In this document: in pieces, positions 1 through 7,008 of the stretch
Layout: each line of letters starts with the position of its first letter
Position numbering within the stretch: position 1 is the stretch's first letter
NCBI GenBank assembly: GCA_005777205.1
Contig: SXNB01000207.1
Location: 1-11,809 of the forward strand
Reading direction: 5' to 3'
Length of the DNA: 11,809 nucleotides
Source: Burkholderiales bacterium
GTDB taxonomy: Bacteria; Pseudomonadota; Gammaproteobacteria; Burkholderiales; SG8-39
Made by a program: the position numbers and the translations under genes
The notes under the pieces: generated by a model
Told to the model about the DNA's origin: nothing
Databases searched by the model: none
What the model saw: only the letters and a program-made list of their open reading frames with translations

Positions 1-210
1 AAGCAGATGAACGAGGTCAAGTTCGACGGCTTCGGCTTCGCCGTGGACTGGATGAGGAAGGACCTGGGCATCTGCCTAGAGGAGGCGAAGAAGAACGGCG
101 CCCGGCTGCCGGTCACCGCGCTGGTGGACCAGTATTACGCGCAAGTGCAGGCACGCGGCGGCTCGCGCTGGGATACCTCGTCGCTGATGAACCTGCTGGC
201 GAAGGACTAG
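1..210 (+). CDS. 3-hydroxyisobutyrate dehydrogenase family oxidoreductase, C-terminal fragment (runs off window)
   Basis: The reading frame is open from base 1 to a TAG at 208-210, so only the last 69 codons are present. The residues match the all-helical C-terminal domain of the beta-hydroxyacid dehydrogenases (3-hydroxyisobutyrate dehydrogenase, tartronate semialdehyde reductase). Landmarks are a 'DWMRKDLGICLEEA' helix carrying the Lys-Asp-Leu-Gly block, 'LPVTALVDQYYAQ', and a 'G-G-S-R-W-D-T-S-S-L' end. In this family that domain closes over an N-terminal Rossmann NAD(P) domain, which here lies outside the window. The substrate cannot be decided from the tail. The ATG at 7 is an internal methionine, not a start. 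The next plus-strand signal, the CHAD remnant, begins 16 nt downstream. The family call is firm; the exact enzyme is inference. Confidence 0.8.
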   Translation, partial: KQMNEVKFDGFGFAVDWMRKDLGICLEEAKKNGARLPVTALVDQYYAQVQARGGSRWDTSSLMNLLAKD

Positions 211-226
211 CCGGCCCCGGCGCGCC

Positions 227-635
227 ATGCCTCCGGTCCGGGCGGGCGACTCGCCGGTCGCCGCGGCGATGAGCGCCGGTGATGCGTTCGACGCCATCGC
301 CCGCTGCTGCCTAGCGCACTAAGAGGCCAATCGCGCCGGATGCCGCGCGAGTTTGGACCCGCGCGCGACTGGGATGTCTTCCTCGGGTCCACTCTCGGTC
401 CCGCGCTGGCCGCGGTATCGGAGGATCGCGGCCGCGTCGCCCTGGCGCGACGCGGTAAGGGCCTGGCCCTGGGTGGCGCCAACGATTGCGCCGTTGCGGA
501 TGCGCTGCTGCGGCAACTGGGGGTGGCCCAGGGTCCGCCATCGCGCGGCGCAACGCCGCCAAGCTCGCAGGTCACCGCAGGGAACTGCGCAGCGCCTGGA
601 GGGCGTTCAGGGACGCCGGGAACCCCTGGGAATGA
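227..635 (+). pseudogene. CHAD-domain protein remnant (stop codon, frameshifts, internal deletion)
   Basis: No intact gene lies between 210 and 664, but three consecutive frames carry CHAD-like pieces in the right order. From the ATG at 227 comes 'MSAGDAFDAIARCCLAH', a TAA at 320-322, then 'EANRAG'; this is the first CHAD helix, often written ACLAHLLANRAG. From about 343 in another frame comes 'REFGPARDWDVFLGSTLGPAL', the hallmark second block, followed by 'ANDCAVADALLRQLG' (usually LNDAAVA..LL). From 534 in the third frame comes 'HRRELRSAWRAFRDAGNPWE' and a TGA at 633-635, the usual CHAD C-terminus. The 'HQMRVALRRLR' block and the 'RIAAKKLRYAAEF' block that give the domain its conserved histidines are missing, so internal parts are deleted. 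CHAD domains bind polyphosphate, which fits the PPK2 gene downstream. It may have been the tail of a CYTH-CHAD protein. Confidence 0.7.
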
Positions 636-663
636 AGTACGCTTCACGCATGGAGTGCTCGGC

Positions 664-1110
664 ATGGAACTGATCCTCTGGCGGCACGCGGAGGCGCACG
701 ACGGCTCGCCCGACGCCGAGCGCAAGCTGACGGCGAAAGGCAAGCGCCACGCGAAGCGGGTGGCGAACTGGCTGCGCAAGCGCCTGCCGAAAGGGGTCCG
801 GATCGTGGCGAGTCCCGCCGCGCGCACCCAGCGCACGGCGCGGGAGCTGTCGCGGCGCTTCGAGACCGTGGCCGAAGTCGGGCTCTCCGCGCGCGCCGAG
901 GGCCTGCTGAAGGCCGCGGGCTGGCCCGACGCAGGCGACACCACGGTGGTCATCGTCGGCCACCAGCCGACGCTCGGTGAAGCGGCCGCGCTCGCCCTCA
1001 CCGGCCGGGCCGCGCCCTGGAGTCTGCAGAAAGGCGCGCTGATCTGGATCAAATCCTCCGATGACGGGGATGTCATCCTGATCGCTGCCATCTCACCCGA
1101 TCTCGCCTAG
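664..1110 (+). CDS. sixA: Phosphohistidine phosphatase SixA
   Basis: A 148-residue protein of the histidine-phosphatase (RHG) superfamily, the usual size of SixA. The motif 'ELILWRHAEAH' at residues 2-12 places the phospho-accepting His at 8 next to Arg7. 'SPAARTQRTAREL' at 50-62 supplies the second conserved arginine region. 'VIVGHQPTLGE' at 97-107 gives the second catalytic His at 100. SixA-type enzymes remove phosphate from phosphohistidine, for example on ArcB or PTS proteins; the cytoplasmic partner here is unknown. I chose the ATG at 664 because homologous sequence starts exactly there and a GGAG lies 8 nt upstream (652-655). The frame stays open back to 340, but that part is remnant CHAD sequence. 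PPK2 follows 14 nt after the TAG stop, so the two genes are probably one operon. Confidence 0.9.
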   Translation: MELILWRHAEAHDGSPDAERKLTAKGKRHAKRVANWLRKRLPKGVRIVASPAARTQRTARELSRRFETVAEVGLSARAEGLLKAAGWPDAGDTTVVIVGHQPTLGEAAALALTGRAAPWSLQKGALIWIKSSDDGDVILIAAISPDLA

Positions 1111-1124
1111 AAGGAGCCCCCGCG

Positions 1125-2606
1125 ATGTTCGATTCCGCCAATCTGGAACACAAAGTCTCCAAGGCCGCCTACGCGCGCGAGGAACCCAAGCTGCGCCGCT
1201 CGCTGCTGGACGCGCAGTACGAGTTGATCAAGGACGGCCGCTTCCCGGTGCTGGTCCTAATCGCTGGGGTCGAAGGCACCGGCAAGAGCGAAACCGCGAA
1301 CCTGTTCAGCGAATGGATGGACGCGCGACACCTCCATACCCACGCCTTCCCCGATCCCTCGGACGAGGAGCGCGAGCGCCCGCCGATGTGGCGCTACTGG
1401 CGCGCGCTGCCGCCGCGCGGACGGGTCGGCGTGTTCTTCGGCGCCTGGCACACGCACCCGATCATCAACCGCGTACTGGGCATCTCGGGCCCGGCCGAGT
1501 TCGGCCGCAGCGTGGACCGCATCCTGCGCCACGAGCGCATGCTGTGCGACGAGGGCGTGCTGCTGCTCAAGTACTGGTTCCACCTGTCCGAGAAGCAGCA
1601 GAAACGCCGCTTGCACGAGCTCGAGAGCGACCCGGTCACGCGCTGGCGCGTCACGCCGCTCGAATGGAAATACTTCAAGCTCTACGGCAAGTTCATGAAA
1701 GTGTGCGAGCCCTTCCTGCACCGCACCTCCACCGGCGAGGCGCCGTGGATCATCGTCCCAGGTGCGGACAAGCGCTACCGGTCGCTCGCCGTCGGCCGGC
1801 ACATGCTGGCGGCGATCCGCGAACGACTGGAGGACAAGCCGGCGAAGAAGCAGCCCGACCGCAACCCGCCGCTGCTGGACACACCGGACAACCTGAACGT
1901 GATCCGCGCGCTCAAGCTCGACCAGCCGATGACGCGGCCCGAGTACGACAAGGCGCTGGAGAAATGGCAGGGCCGGCTGAGCGTGCTGACGCGCCACCCG
2001 AGCTTCAGGAAATATTCGGTGGTCGCGGTATTCGAAGGCAACGACGCCGCAGGTAAGGGCGGCGCCATCCGCCGCCTGACGCGCGCGCTGGACGCCCGCG
2101 TCTACCGCACCCTCTCGGTGGCGGCCCCGACCGAGGAGGAACGCGCCCAGCCCTACCTGTGGCGCTTCTGGCGCCACCTCCCGCGGCGCGGCCGCGTCCT
2201 GATCTTCGACCGCTCCTGGTACGGGCGCGTGCTGGTGGAGCGCGTCGAGGGCTTCTGTCCGGAATCGGACTGGATGCGCGCCTACGGCGAGATCAGCGAG
2301 TTCGAGAAGCAGCTGCTGGACAACCGCGTGGTGCTGGTCAAGTTCTGGCTCGCGGTGAGCAAGGACGAGCAGCTGCGCCGCTTCAAGGACCGCGAGAAGA
2401 TTTCCTTCAAGCAGTTCAAGATCACCGAGGAAGACTGGCGCAACCGGAAGAAGTGGGACAAGTACGAGTCCGCGATCTGCGACATGGTGGAGCGCACCTC
2501 GTCCACCTCCGCGCCCTGGACCCTGGTCGAGGCAAACAACAAGTTGCACGCCCGGGTCAAGGTGTTAAAGACGGTGGTGAAGGCAATCGAGAAGGCACTG
2601 GGTTAG
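1125..2606 (+). CDS. pap: Polyphosphate:AMP phosphotransferase (two-domain PPK2, PAP type)
   Basis: A 493-residue protein with two tandem PPK2 domains, the length of known PAP enzymes, which make ADP from AMP and polyphosphate. The N-terminal domain (about 10-235) has a P-loop 'GVEGTGKSE' at 48-56 and a lid 'PSDEERERPPMWRYWRALPPRGR' region at 78-100. It has 'FFGAW' where an active PPK2 has the Walker B DRSWY. The C-terminal domain (about 255-490) is complete: 'FEGNDAAGKGG' at 303-313, lid 'TEEERAQPYLWRFWRHLPRRGR', and 'FDRSWYGRVLVERVEGF' at 361-377, so catalysis is expected there. AAGGAG at 1111-1116 sits 8 nt before the ATG. With SixA upstream it forms a short operon ending at TAG 2604-2606. 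AMP as acceptor is inferred from the two-domain build. Confidence 0.93.
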   Translation: MFDSANLEHKVSKAAYAREEPKLRRSLLDAQYELIKDGRFPVLVLIAGVEGTGKSETANLFSEWMDARHLHTHAFPDPSDEERERPPMWRYWRALPPRGRVGVFFGAWHTHPIINRVLGISGPAEFGRSVDRILRHERMLCDEGVLLLKYWFHLSEKQQKRRLHELESDPVTRWRVTPLEWKYFKLYGKFMKVCEPFLHRTSTGEAPWIIVPGADKRYRSLAVGRHMLAAIRERLEDKPAKKQPDRNPPLLDTPDNLNVIRALKLDQPMTRPEYDKALEKWQGRLSVLTRHPSFRKYSVVAVFEGNDAAGKGGAIRRLTRALDARVYRTLSVAAPTEEERAQPYLWRFWRHLPRRGRVLIFDRSWYGRVLVERVEGFCPESDWMRAYGEISEFEKQLLDNRVVLVKFWLAVSKDEQLRRFKDREKISFKQFKITEEDWRNRKKWDKYESAICDMVERTSSTSAPWTLVEANNKLHARVKVLKTVVKAIEKALG

Positions 2607-2629
2607 CAGCGGGGCCGCTGGAGGCCTGT

Positions 2630-2651
2630 AATGTAACCGATCGGTTACATT
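2630..2651. promoter_or_regulatory. Perfect 22-bp palindrome, TetR-operator-like
   Basis: The arm AATGTAACC, a central GATC and the mirrored arm GGTTACATT form a perfect inverted repeat. It is AT-richer than its surroundings and lies between the convergent stops of the PPK2 gene (2606) and the MFS gene (2667). The form (9-bp arms, no real loop, TGTAAC/GTTACA) is what TetR-family operators look like. It has no flanking run of T and only a 4-nt loop, so it is a poor intrinsic terminator. No gene start adjoins it and no TetR gene is in the window. Binding by a TetR protein is inference. Confidence 0.55.
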
Positions 2652-2666
2652 TACCCTGACGCCACG

Positions 2667-3914
2667 CTAGCGGGTGCCGTCCTGCTTCAGTCGCTGCAGT
2701 TTCCACGTCGCCAACGGCCCCAGCAGCGCGCCGACCCCGAGCATCGTCCACGCCACACCCCACGCGAACGGATCGGCGCTGGACTTTCCGCCCCCGGCAA
2801 GGTCAAGCGTCCAACCGAACAGCACCGGACTCACCACGCCCACGCCGAAGCCCACCACCGAGCGCATCGCGTACGCGACACCAAGGTAATGCGGCGGCAC
2901 GGCCTCGGCCAGCACCGTGGAGTGAGTAGACGAATCGGCGATGCCGGCGAAGTTGTACAGGCACGCCACCACCACCAGCAACCACACCGGCAGTGCCATC
3001 ATCCAGCCAATGGACAGCGACAGCGCCAGGCTCACCGAGGACCACAGCAGGATGGTCTGCGTGCGTCCCCAGCGATCCGCCATTGTTCCGCCGACGATCG
3101 ACCCCGCGATGTTGGCGACATAGGTCAGCGCGGACAAACCAATCGCCAGCGCCGCAGCCTCGGCGGTGCCGTACCCCTGCGCCACCAACGCGGCGGTGAG
3201 GAAGGCCGGCAGCCACGCCCACATCGCCAGCAACTCCCAGTTATGGAAGGTATAGCTCCAGATGGAGAGCATGCCGCGGCGGTTTTTCCAAACTGCTGGC
3301 ATCGCCGCCAGCGGCGACTCGCCCGCGGGGCGAGGGTGGATGTGGTTCGCTGTCGAGCGCAGCAGCGCCGATGAGACCAGCCAGGCCAGCAACGGCATGA
3401 CGGCGACCGCGGCCATCGCGCCGCGCCAGTCAGTGAACTGGAGCGCGAGGCCAATGACGCCGAGCGCGATCGCGTAGCCGGCGCTGGAGGCACCGATGAA
3501 GAAGCCAATGGCGCGGCCGCGGCGCTCGCGAGGAACGTTGTCGTTGAGCATCGCCACCACCGGCGTGTAGGCGCCGCCCTGGCACAGGCCCGTGAGCGCA
3601 TGCAGCCACATCGCCGACCAGAAGCCCTCCGCATACAGCACGAAGAAGATCGGGGTGATCCAAGCCAAGAGCCCCGTGGCCAGGTGCGTGCGCTTGGCGC
3701 CGAAATGGTCGGCGAAGAAGCCGACAATGAAGAGCGAGGTCAGGTAACCCAGATGGTAGGCGGACTGCACCATGCCCGCCTCCTTGCCGGACAGGCCCCA
3801 GGCCGCCTGTGTCAGCGGCAGCACCGCGGCATAGGCGACAAACCAGGTCCCCACCAGGGCCCGGCTCGCGCACACGCCTGCGAGCCACGCGTTCGATCCG
3901 GGCGCGGCCGTCAC
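2667..3914 (-). CDS. MFS transporter, 12-helix, substrate unknown
   Basis: About 415 residues and strongly hydrophobic, with two related halves as in the major facilitator superfamily. The loop signature between helices 2 and 3 is 'GFFADHFGAKRTHL' at 65-78, and its counterpart in the second half is 'GGTMADRWGRTQTI' at 275-288. A polar central loop, with 'RSTANHIHPRPAGESP' at about 186-201, separates the halves. It is an inner-membrane secondary carrier; nothing visible decides substrate or direction. The frame continues upstream to 4523, but that part is out of frame with the amrS remnant. I therefore prefer GTG at 3914, with GAAGG 9 nt before it; GTG at 3920 would add two residues. The gene starts about 29 nt after the amrS remnant and is last in the minus-strand operon. 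Its TAG stop faces the PPK2 gene. Confidence 0.85.
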   Translation of the reverse strand: MTAAPGSNAWLAGVCASRALVGTWFVAYAAVLPLTQAAWGLSGKEAGMVQSAYHLGYLTSLFIVGFFADHFGAKRTHLATGLLAWITPIFFVLYAEGFWSAMWLHALTGLCQGGAYTPVVAMLNDNVPRERRGRAIGFFIGASSAGYAIALGVIGLALQFTDWRGAMAAVAVMPLLAWLVSSALLRSTANHIHPRPAGESPLAAMPAVWKNRRGMLSIWSYTFHNWELLAMWAWLPAFLTAALVAQGYGTAEAAALAIGLSALTYVANIAGSIVGGTMADRWGRTQTILLWSSVSLALSLSIGWMMALPVWLLVVVACLYNFAGIADSSTHSTVLAEAVPPHYLGVAYAMRSVVGFGVGVVSPVLFGWTLDLAGGGKSSADPFAWGVAWTMLGVGALLGPLATWKLQRLKQDGTR

Positions 3915-3943
3915 CCGCACGGACCTTCGGCTGCACCCACGAG

Positions 3944-4648
3944 CTAGGCCGCGGGGTGCAGGCGCACGGAGAGCCGCCGGCGCCCGAACGGCTTGCCAAA
4001 CTTCTGCCAGTGCCCGGGCAGCTGCACGCCGCAAAAGCCGCAGGCGCCGGTGTCGGTGACGTAGTGGGCGTAGATCTGGTGCCAGTCGCGTGCCACGAGC
4101 GCTTCCTCGCAGGACGGGCAATAGGGGGTGCCGCCGGCCTTGTCGTGCACGTTGCCGGTGTAGACGTACTTCAGCCCTGCCAGGGGCGCGATGTCGCGCG
4201 CCCGCTGCGGTGTACCCCTGGACGTGGCGACGATGTCGGTCATCTTTTAGTCGGGATGGAAGGCGGTGAAGTGCAGCGGCACCTCGAGGCCGAGGCGGTC
4301 GCGGACCCAGCGGCACTGGGCCTCGATCTCGGCGTTGGAGTCGTTCTTGCCGGGGATGAGCAGCAGGGTGATTTCGGTCCAGACCTCGGTCTTCTTCACC
4401 CGGTATTCCAGCGTGTCCAGCACCGGCTGCAGGTGGCCGCCGCAGCTCTGCCAGTAGAAATCCTCGGTGAAGCCCTTCGGGTCGACGTTGGCCGCGTCCA
4501 TCTTGCGAAAGAACTCGACGCACGACTCGAAGCGCTCAATGCTGACCAGCAGATCGGCCAGTTCAAATTGCAGGGCCGTGGGATCTGCGGGGTAGAAGGC
4601 GCCCGCGACGGCAGCGGGGCGGACTTTGGCGTTGAGCTGCGCGCTCAC
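3944..4648 (-). pseudogene. amrS: Chimeric amrB-amrS remnant (Memo start fused to radical SAM enzyme C-terminus, in-frame stop)
   Basis: One frame runs from GTG 4648 to TAG 3944-3946 but is cut by a TAA at 4247-4249. The first 30 or so residues, including 'KVRPAAVAGAFYPADP', are the beginning of a Memo/AmrB protein. After about residue 35 the sequence becomes the C-terminal half of AmrS, the radical SAM enzyme of the AmmeMemoRadiSam system: 'DAANVDPKGFTEDFY', 'GGHLQPVLDTLEYRV', 'LLLIPGKNDSNAEI', 'VPLHFTAFHPD', the stop, then 'KMTDIVAT', 'LKYVYTGNVHD' and 'CPSCEEAL'. The CxxxCxxC iron-sulfur motif of AmrS and nearly all of Memo are gone, so a large deletion joined two genes. The TAA replaces a residue that is normally Tyr or Phe, one base from TAC. 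The GTG start overlaps the pncC stop by 4 nt, a relic of translational coupling. Confidence 0.82.
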
Positions 4649-5124
4649 AGCAGTTTCAGCAATCCCTTCAGTGCGTGGGCCACAGACTGGCGGCGCACGC
4701 TATCGCGGTCGCCGAAGAAATGCTGCGTTTCAATGCACATCTTACTCCCGCGCGCCCACGCGAAGCACACCGTGCCGACGGGCTTCGCCGCGCTGCCGCC
4801 GCCGGGCCCGGCAACGCCGGTGACCGACAGCGCCACGCCAGCGCCACTGCTGCGCAGCGCGCCCGAGGCCATCTCGCGCGCGACCTCCTCGCTGACCGCG
4901 CCGTGCCGCTCCAGGGTTTGCTCCGCGACCCCGAGTTCATCGCGCTTGGCGGCATTCGAATAGGTGACCCAGCCGCGCTCGAACCAGTCCGACGAGCCGG
5001 CGATGGCGGTTATCGCCTGCGCCACCCAGCCGCCAGTACAGGATTCCGCCGTAGCCAGCCGCTCGCCCGCTGTCTTCAGCGCCTGCCCGGCCCGCGCCGC
5101 CAGCGCATCCAGGGATTCCTGCAT
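4645..5124 (-). CDS. pncC: Nicotinamide-nucleotide amidase (CinA C-terminal domain protein)
   Basis: A 159-residue stand-alone CinA C-terminal domain. The family converts nicotinamide mononucleotide to nicotinate mononucleotide and ammonia, returning a DNA-ligase by-product to NAD synthesis in the cytoplasm. The motif 'TAESCTGGWVA' at 25-35 contains the nucleophilic serine (Ser28). 'GWVTYSNAAKRDELGV' at 51-66 and 'SVTGVAGPGGGSAAKPVGTVCFA' at 100-122 form the rest of the pocket. The N-terminal MoCF-like domain of full CinA is absent, as is usual in proteobacteria. The start ATG at 5124 overlaps the pgpA stop by one base (TGATG), which decides the start even though the frame is open further upstream. 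The stop overlaps the next start by 4 nt. Confidence 0.93.
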   Translation of the reverse strand: MQESLDALAARAGQALKTAGERLATAESCTGGWVAQAITAIAGSSDWFERGWVTYSNAAKRDELGVAEQTLERHGAVSEEVAREMASGALRSSGAGVALSVTGVAGPGGGSAAKPVGTVCFAWARGSKMCIETQHFFGDRDSVRRQSVAHALKGLLKLL

Positions 5125-5618
5125 CAGAAGAAAAGCCTCTTCGCGATCGCCAGGACCAGCAGCGTATACCCGGCGGCGAGCAGGTCGTCGAACATCACGC
5201 CAAATCCGCCCTTGAAGCGTTTCTCGAAGCCGCAGATCGGCGGCGGCTTGACCACGTCGAAGGCGCGGAACAGAAAGAATGCGGCGGCCTGCCACCGGGG
5301 ATCGTCCGGACACAGGGCGAGGACCAGGAGGAACGCCACGACCTCGTCCCAGCACATCGAGCCATGGTCGGCGATGCCCAGGTGGCGTCCGGTGAGCTCG
5401 CAGGCCCAGATGCCGACGGCGAACAGGAACGCGAGCAGGCCGAACAGGACGAGCGGTTCGTAGGCCTTGCCGATCAGGAACCAGACCGGCAACGCCACCA
5501 GCGTGCCCGCAGTGCCCGGCGCAAATCGGGACAGCCCGGCGCCAAAGCCAAGGGCGATGAAATGCGCCGGGTGGCTGAAGGCGAAGCGCGCGTCCGGGCG
5601 AAAGACGATCTCGTTCAT
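5124..5618 (-). CDS. pgpA: Phosphatidylglycerophosphatase A
   Basis: A 164-residue membrane protein that dephosphorylates phosphatidylglycerol phosphate to phosphatidylglycerol in the inner membrane. Visible signatures are 'GFGAGLSRFAPGTAGTL' at 24-40, 'DHGSMCWDEVVAF' at 84-96, 'FFLFRAFDVVKPPPI' at 114-128 and 'KGGFGVMFDDLLAAGY' at 136-151. The Asp/Glu and paired Asp residues are the expected metal-binding acids. Hydrophobic segments at about 40-72, 93-118 and 147-160 fit the family. The ATG at 5618 overlaps the thiL stop in an ATGA junction and the TGA stop overlaps the pncC ATG, so it is translated within a tightly packed operon. Confidence 0.95.
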   Translation of the reverse strand: MNEIVFRPDARFAFSHPAHFIALGFGAGLSRFAPGTAGTLVALPVWFLIGKAYEPLVLFGLLAFLFAVGIWACELTGRHLGIADHGSMCWDEVVAFLLVLALCPDDPRWQAAAFFLFRAFDVVKPPPICGFEKRFKGGFGVMFDDLLAAGYTLLVLAIAKRLFF

Positions 5619-6538
5619 GCGACGAAATGGTCGTAGCCCTGCGGCACCAGCATCTGGACGCCAGAGGCATCGAGCAGCACCAGCTTCGGCTCGCCGCGCT
5701 GGATCGAGCCGACGCGGCTCAGGCGCAGCAACAGTTCTGCGCCCAGCGCCTCGATCTCACCGCGATGCGCCTGGGGCGCGGTGAACACCAGTTCATAGTC
5801 GTCGCCACCAGCCAGCACGCAGCGAAGCTCGGTGTCGCGATCAGGGAACGAGGCGAACTTCGGCAAGTCCAGGTAACGCACCAGCGCCCCGGCGTGCGAG
5901 CGCGCCAGGATGTGGCCCAGGTCCTGCGCGAAGCCGTCGGAGACGTCGATCGCGCTGGTCGCGAGGCCCCGCAGGCGCTCGCCCAGTTCCACGCGCGGCT
6001 CCGGCAGGTGCAGGCGCGCGGCCGCCGCGGCGATGTCTGGCCGCGCCAGTCCCAGCGCAGCGCCGCCCAGTTCCCCAGACACCCAGATATCGTCGCCGGG
6101 CGCGGCGCCGGCGCGGTACAGGGCGAATCCCTGCGGTACTTCGCCAAAGATCGTGACGCAGACGGCGCACGGGCCGCGGGTGGTATCGCCACCGACCAGA
6201 TCCACGCCGTAGCGCGCCGCGAGCGCGAAGAATCCCTCCGCGAAACCGCCGATCCAGGTTTCATCCGCTCGCGGCAATGCGAGCGCCAGCGTCGCCCAGC
6301 GCGGCGCGGCACCCATGGCAGCCATGTCCGACAGGTTGACGGCGAGCGCCTTATGGCCGATCGCACGCGGCTCGTCTGCAGCGCGGAAGTGGGTGCCCTC
6401 CGCAAGCAAGTCCGTGGACACCGCGAGGTCCATGCCGGCGCTGGCGCGGACCAGCGCGGCGTCGTCGCCAACGCCCAGCAGCGTGTGCCTGGCCGGGCGG
6501 TCGAAATGGCGTCGGATCAGCTCGAACTCGGAGGGCAT
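5615..6538 (-). CDS. thiL: Thiamine-monophosphate kinase
   Basis: A 307-residue ThiL, full length. It phosphorylates thiamine monophosphate to the active cofactor thiamine diphosphate with ATP. Motifs in order: 'GVGDDAALV' at 22-30, 'STDLLAEGTHF' at 41-51, 'VNLSDMAAMGAAPRW' at 67-81, 'VGGDTTRG' at 115-122, 'AIDVSDGFAQDL' at 196-207 and 'AGGDDYELVFT' at 243-253. The Asp residues in these blocks are the known magnesium and phosphate ligands. The start at ATG 6538 ('MPSEFELIRRHF') follows the nusB stop by 4 nt; upstream codons in this frame belong to nusB coding sequence in another frame. nusB-thiL-pgpA is a common proteobacterial order. Confidence 0.96.
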   Translation of the reverse strand: MPSEFELIRRHFDRPARHTLLGVGDDAALVRASAGMDLAVSTDLLAEGTHFRAADEPRAIGHKALAVNLSDMAAMGAAPRWATLALALPRADETWIGGFAEGFFALAARYGVDLVGGDTTRGPCAVCVTIFGEVPQGFALYRAGAAPGDDIWVSGELGGAALGLARPDIAAAAARLHLPEPRVELGERLRGLATSAIDVSDGFAQDLGHILARSHAGALVRYLDLPKFASFPDRDTELRCVLAGGDDYELVFTAPQAHRGEIEALGAELLLRLSRVGSIQRGEPKLVLLDASGVQMLVPQGYDHFVA

Positions 6539-6542
6539 GCCC

Positions 6543-7004
6543 TCAGGCCGCGTTTCCGGTCGCCTGTCCCGTCGCCTGCCGGGCGCGAGCGATCTCGTCG
6601 GCGCGCAGCTCGACGGCGAGCTTCTCCAGCACACCGTTGAGAAACTTGTGGCCGTCGGTGCCGCCGTAGCTCTTGCCCAGCTCGATGGCCTCGTTGATCA
6701 CGACCTTGAACGGCGTGTCCGGGCGCTCGGCGAGTTCCCAGGCGCCGATCAGGAGCACCACGCGCTCGACCGGCGACAGCGAGGCGAGCGAGCGGGTCAG
6801 GTGCGGCGCGATACGCATCTCGAGCGCGTCGCGGCCATCGATCACGCCGCGGATCAGCGCTTCGGCAAACACCTGGTCGCAGCGCGGCCAGCCCTCCAGC
6901 GTGGTGGCATGCCCCGGCGGGTCGCCGCCGGCGAGCTGCCAGGCATAGAGCGCCTGCAGCGCGATCTCGCGCGAGGCGCGACGGCGGGAAGATTTTTGCG
7001 CCAC
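6543..7004 (-). CDS. nusB: Transcription antitermination factor NusB
   Basis: A 153-residue NusB, which pairs with ribosomal protein S10 (NusE) on boxA RNA in rRNA antitermination. 'SSRRRASREIALQALYAWQL' near the N-terminus is the basic RNA-binding face. 'LSPVERVVLLIGAWEL', 'VVINEAIELGKSYGGTDGHKFLNGVLEKLA' and the charged segment after it are the classic C-terminal half. I chose GTG 7004 because homology begins within a few codons, it lies 4 nt past the ribH stop, and the longer frame upstream is antisense-like sequence over ribH. No strong Shine-Dalgarno is visible, which suggests coupling to ribH translation. The tail carries a short 'QATGQATG' duplication. Confidence 0.94.
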   Translation of the reverse strand: MAQKSSRRRASREIALQALYAWQLAGGDPPGHATTLEGWPRCDQVFAEALIRGVIDGRDALEMRIAPHLTRSLASLSPVERVVLLIGAWELAERPDTPFKVVINEAIELGKSYGGTDGHKFLNGVLEKLAVELRADEIARARQATGQATGNAA

Positions 7005-7008
7005 CGGG

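Noticed and set aside
320..322. Stop codon recoding or read-through, because in-frame stops occur inside recognisable proteins (320, 4247, 11772)
   Set aside because: Both TAA and TAG are involved and the intact genes here end normally in TAG or TGA. The affected genes also carry deletions or frameshifts, so decay explains them better.
340..663. N-terminal extension of SixA giving a 256-residue CHAD-SixA fusion protein
   Set aside because: Only part of the upstream CHAD similarity is in this frame; the beginning and end of the domain are in the other two frames. SixA homology and a GGAG site fit the ATG at 664.
207..1091. Long minus-strand open frame over the CHAD remnant and sixA
   Set aside because: Ser/Arg/Pro-rich low-complexity translation, no motif, opposite a real sixA.
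1260..1480. Missing DRSWY Walker B motif in the first PPK2 domain as evidence of a broken gene
   Set aside because: Two-domain PAP proteins normally have an FFG-x-W type sequence in the N-terminal domain and keep catalysis in the C-terminal domain, which is complete here.
1257..2549. Long open frame antisense to the PPK2 gene
   Set aside because: It is a by-product of the GC-rich codon pattern; its translation is repetitive in Ala/Arg/Leu/Val with no motif, while the plus strand encodes a full PPK2 protein.
2630..2651. The palindrome as an ordinary bidirectional intrinsic terminator
   Set aside because: The stem is AT-rich with only a GATC centre and no T-run on either side, unlike the strong hairpin at 8579-8606. 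It is kept as an operator-like site with moderate confidence.
3915..4523. A 618-codon open frame suggesting a long N-terminal extension on the MFS transporter
   Set aside because: The upstream part is a basic, low-complexity translation lying out of frame over the amrS remnant. MFS homology begins around 3914.
5125..5670. pncC frame open far upstream, suggesting a longer CinA protein
   Set aside because: The extension lies over pgpA in another frame and shows no MoCF-like domain motifs. The TGATG junction marks the start at 5124.
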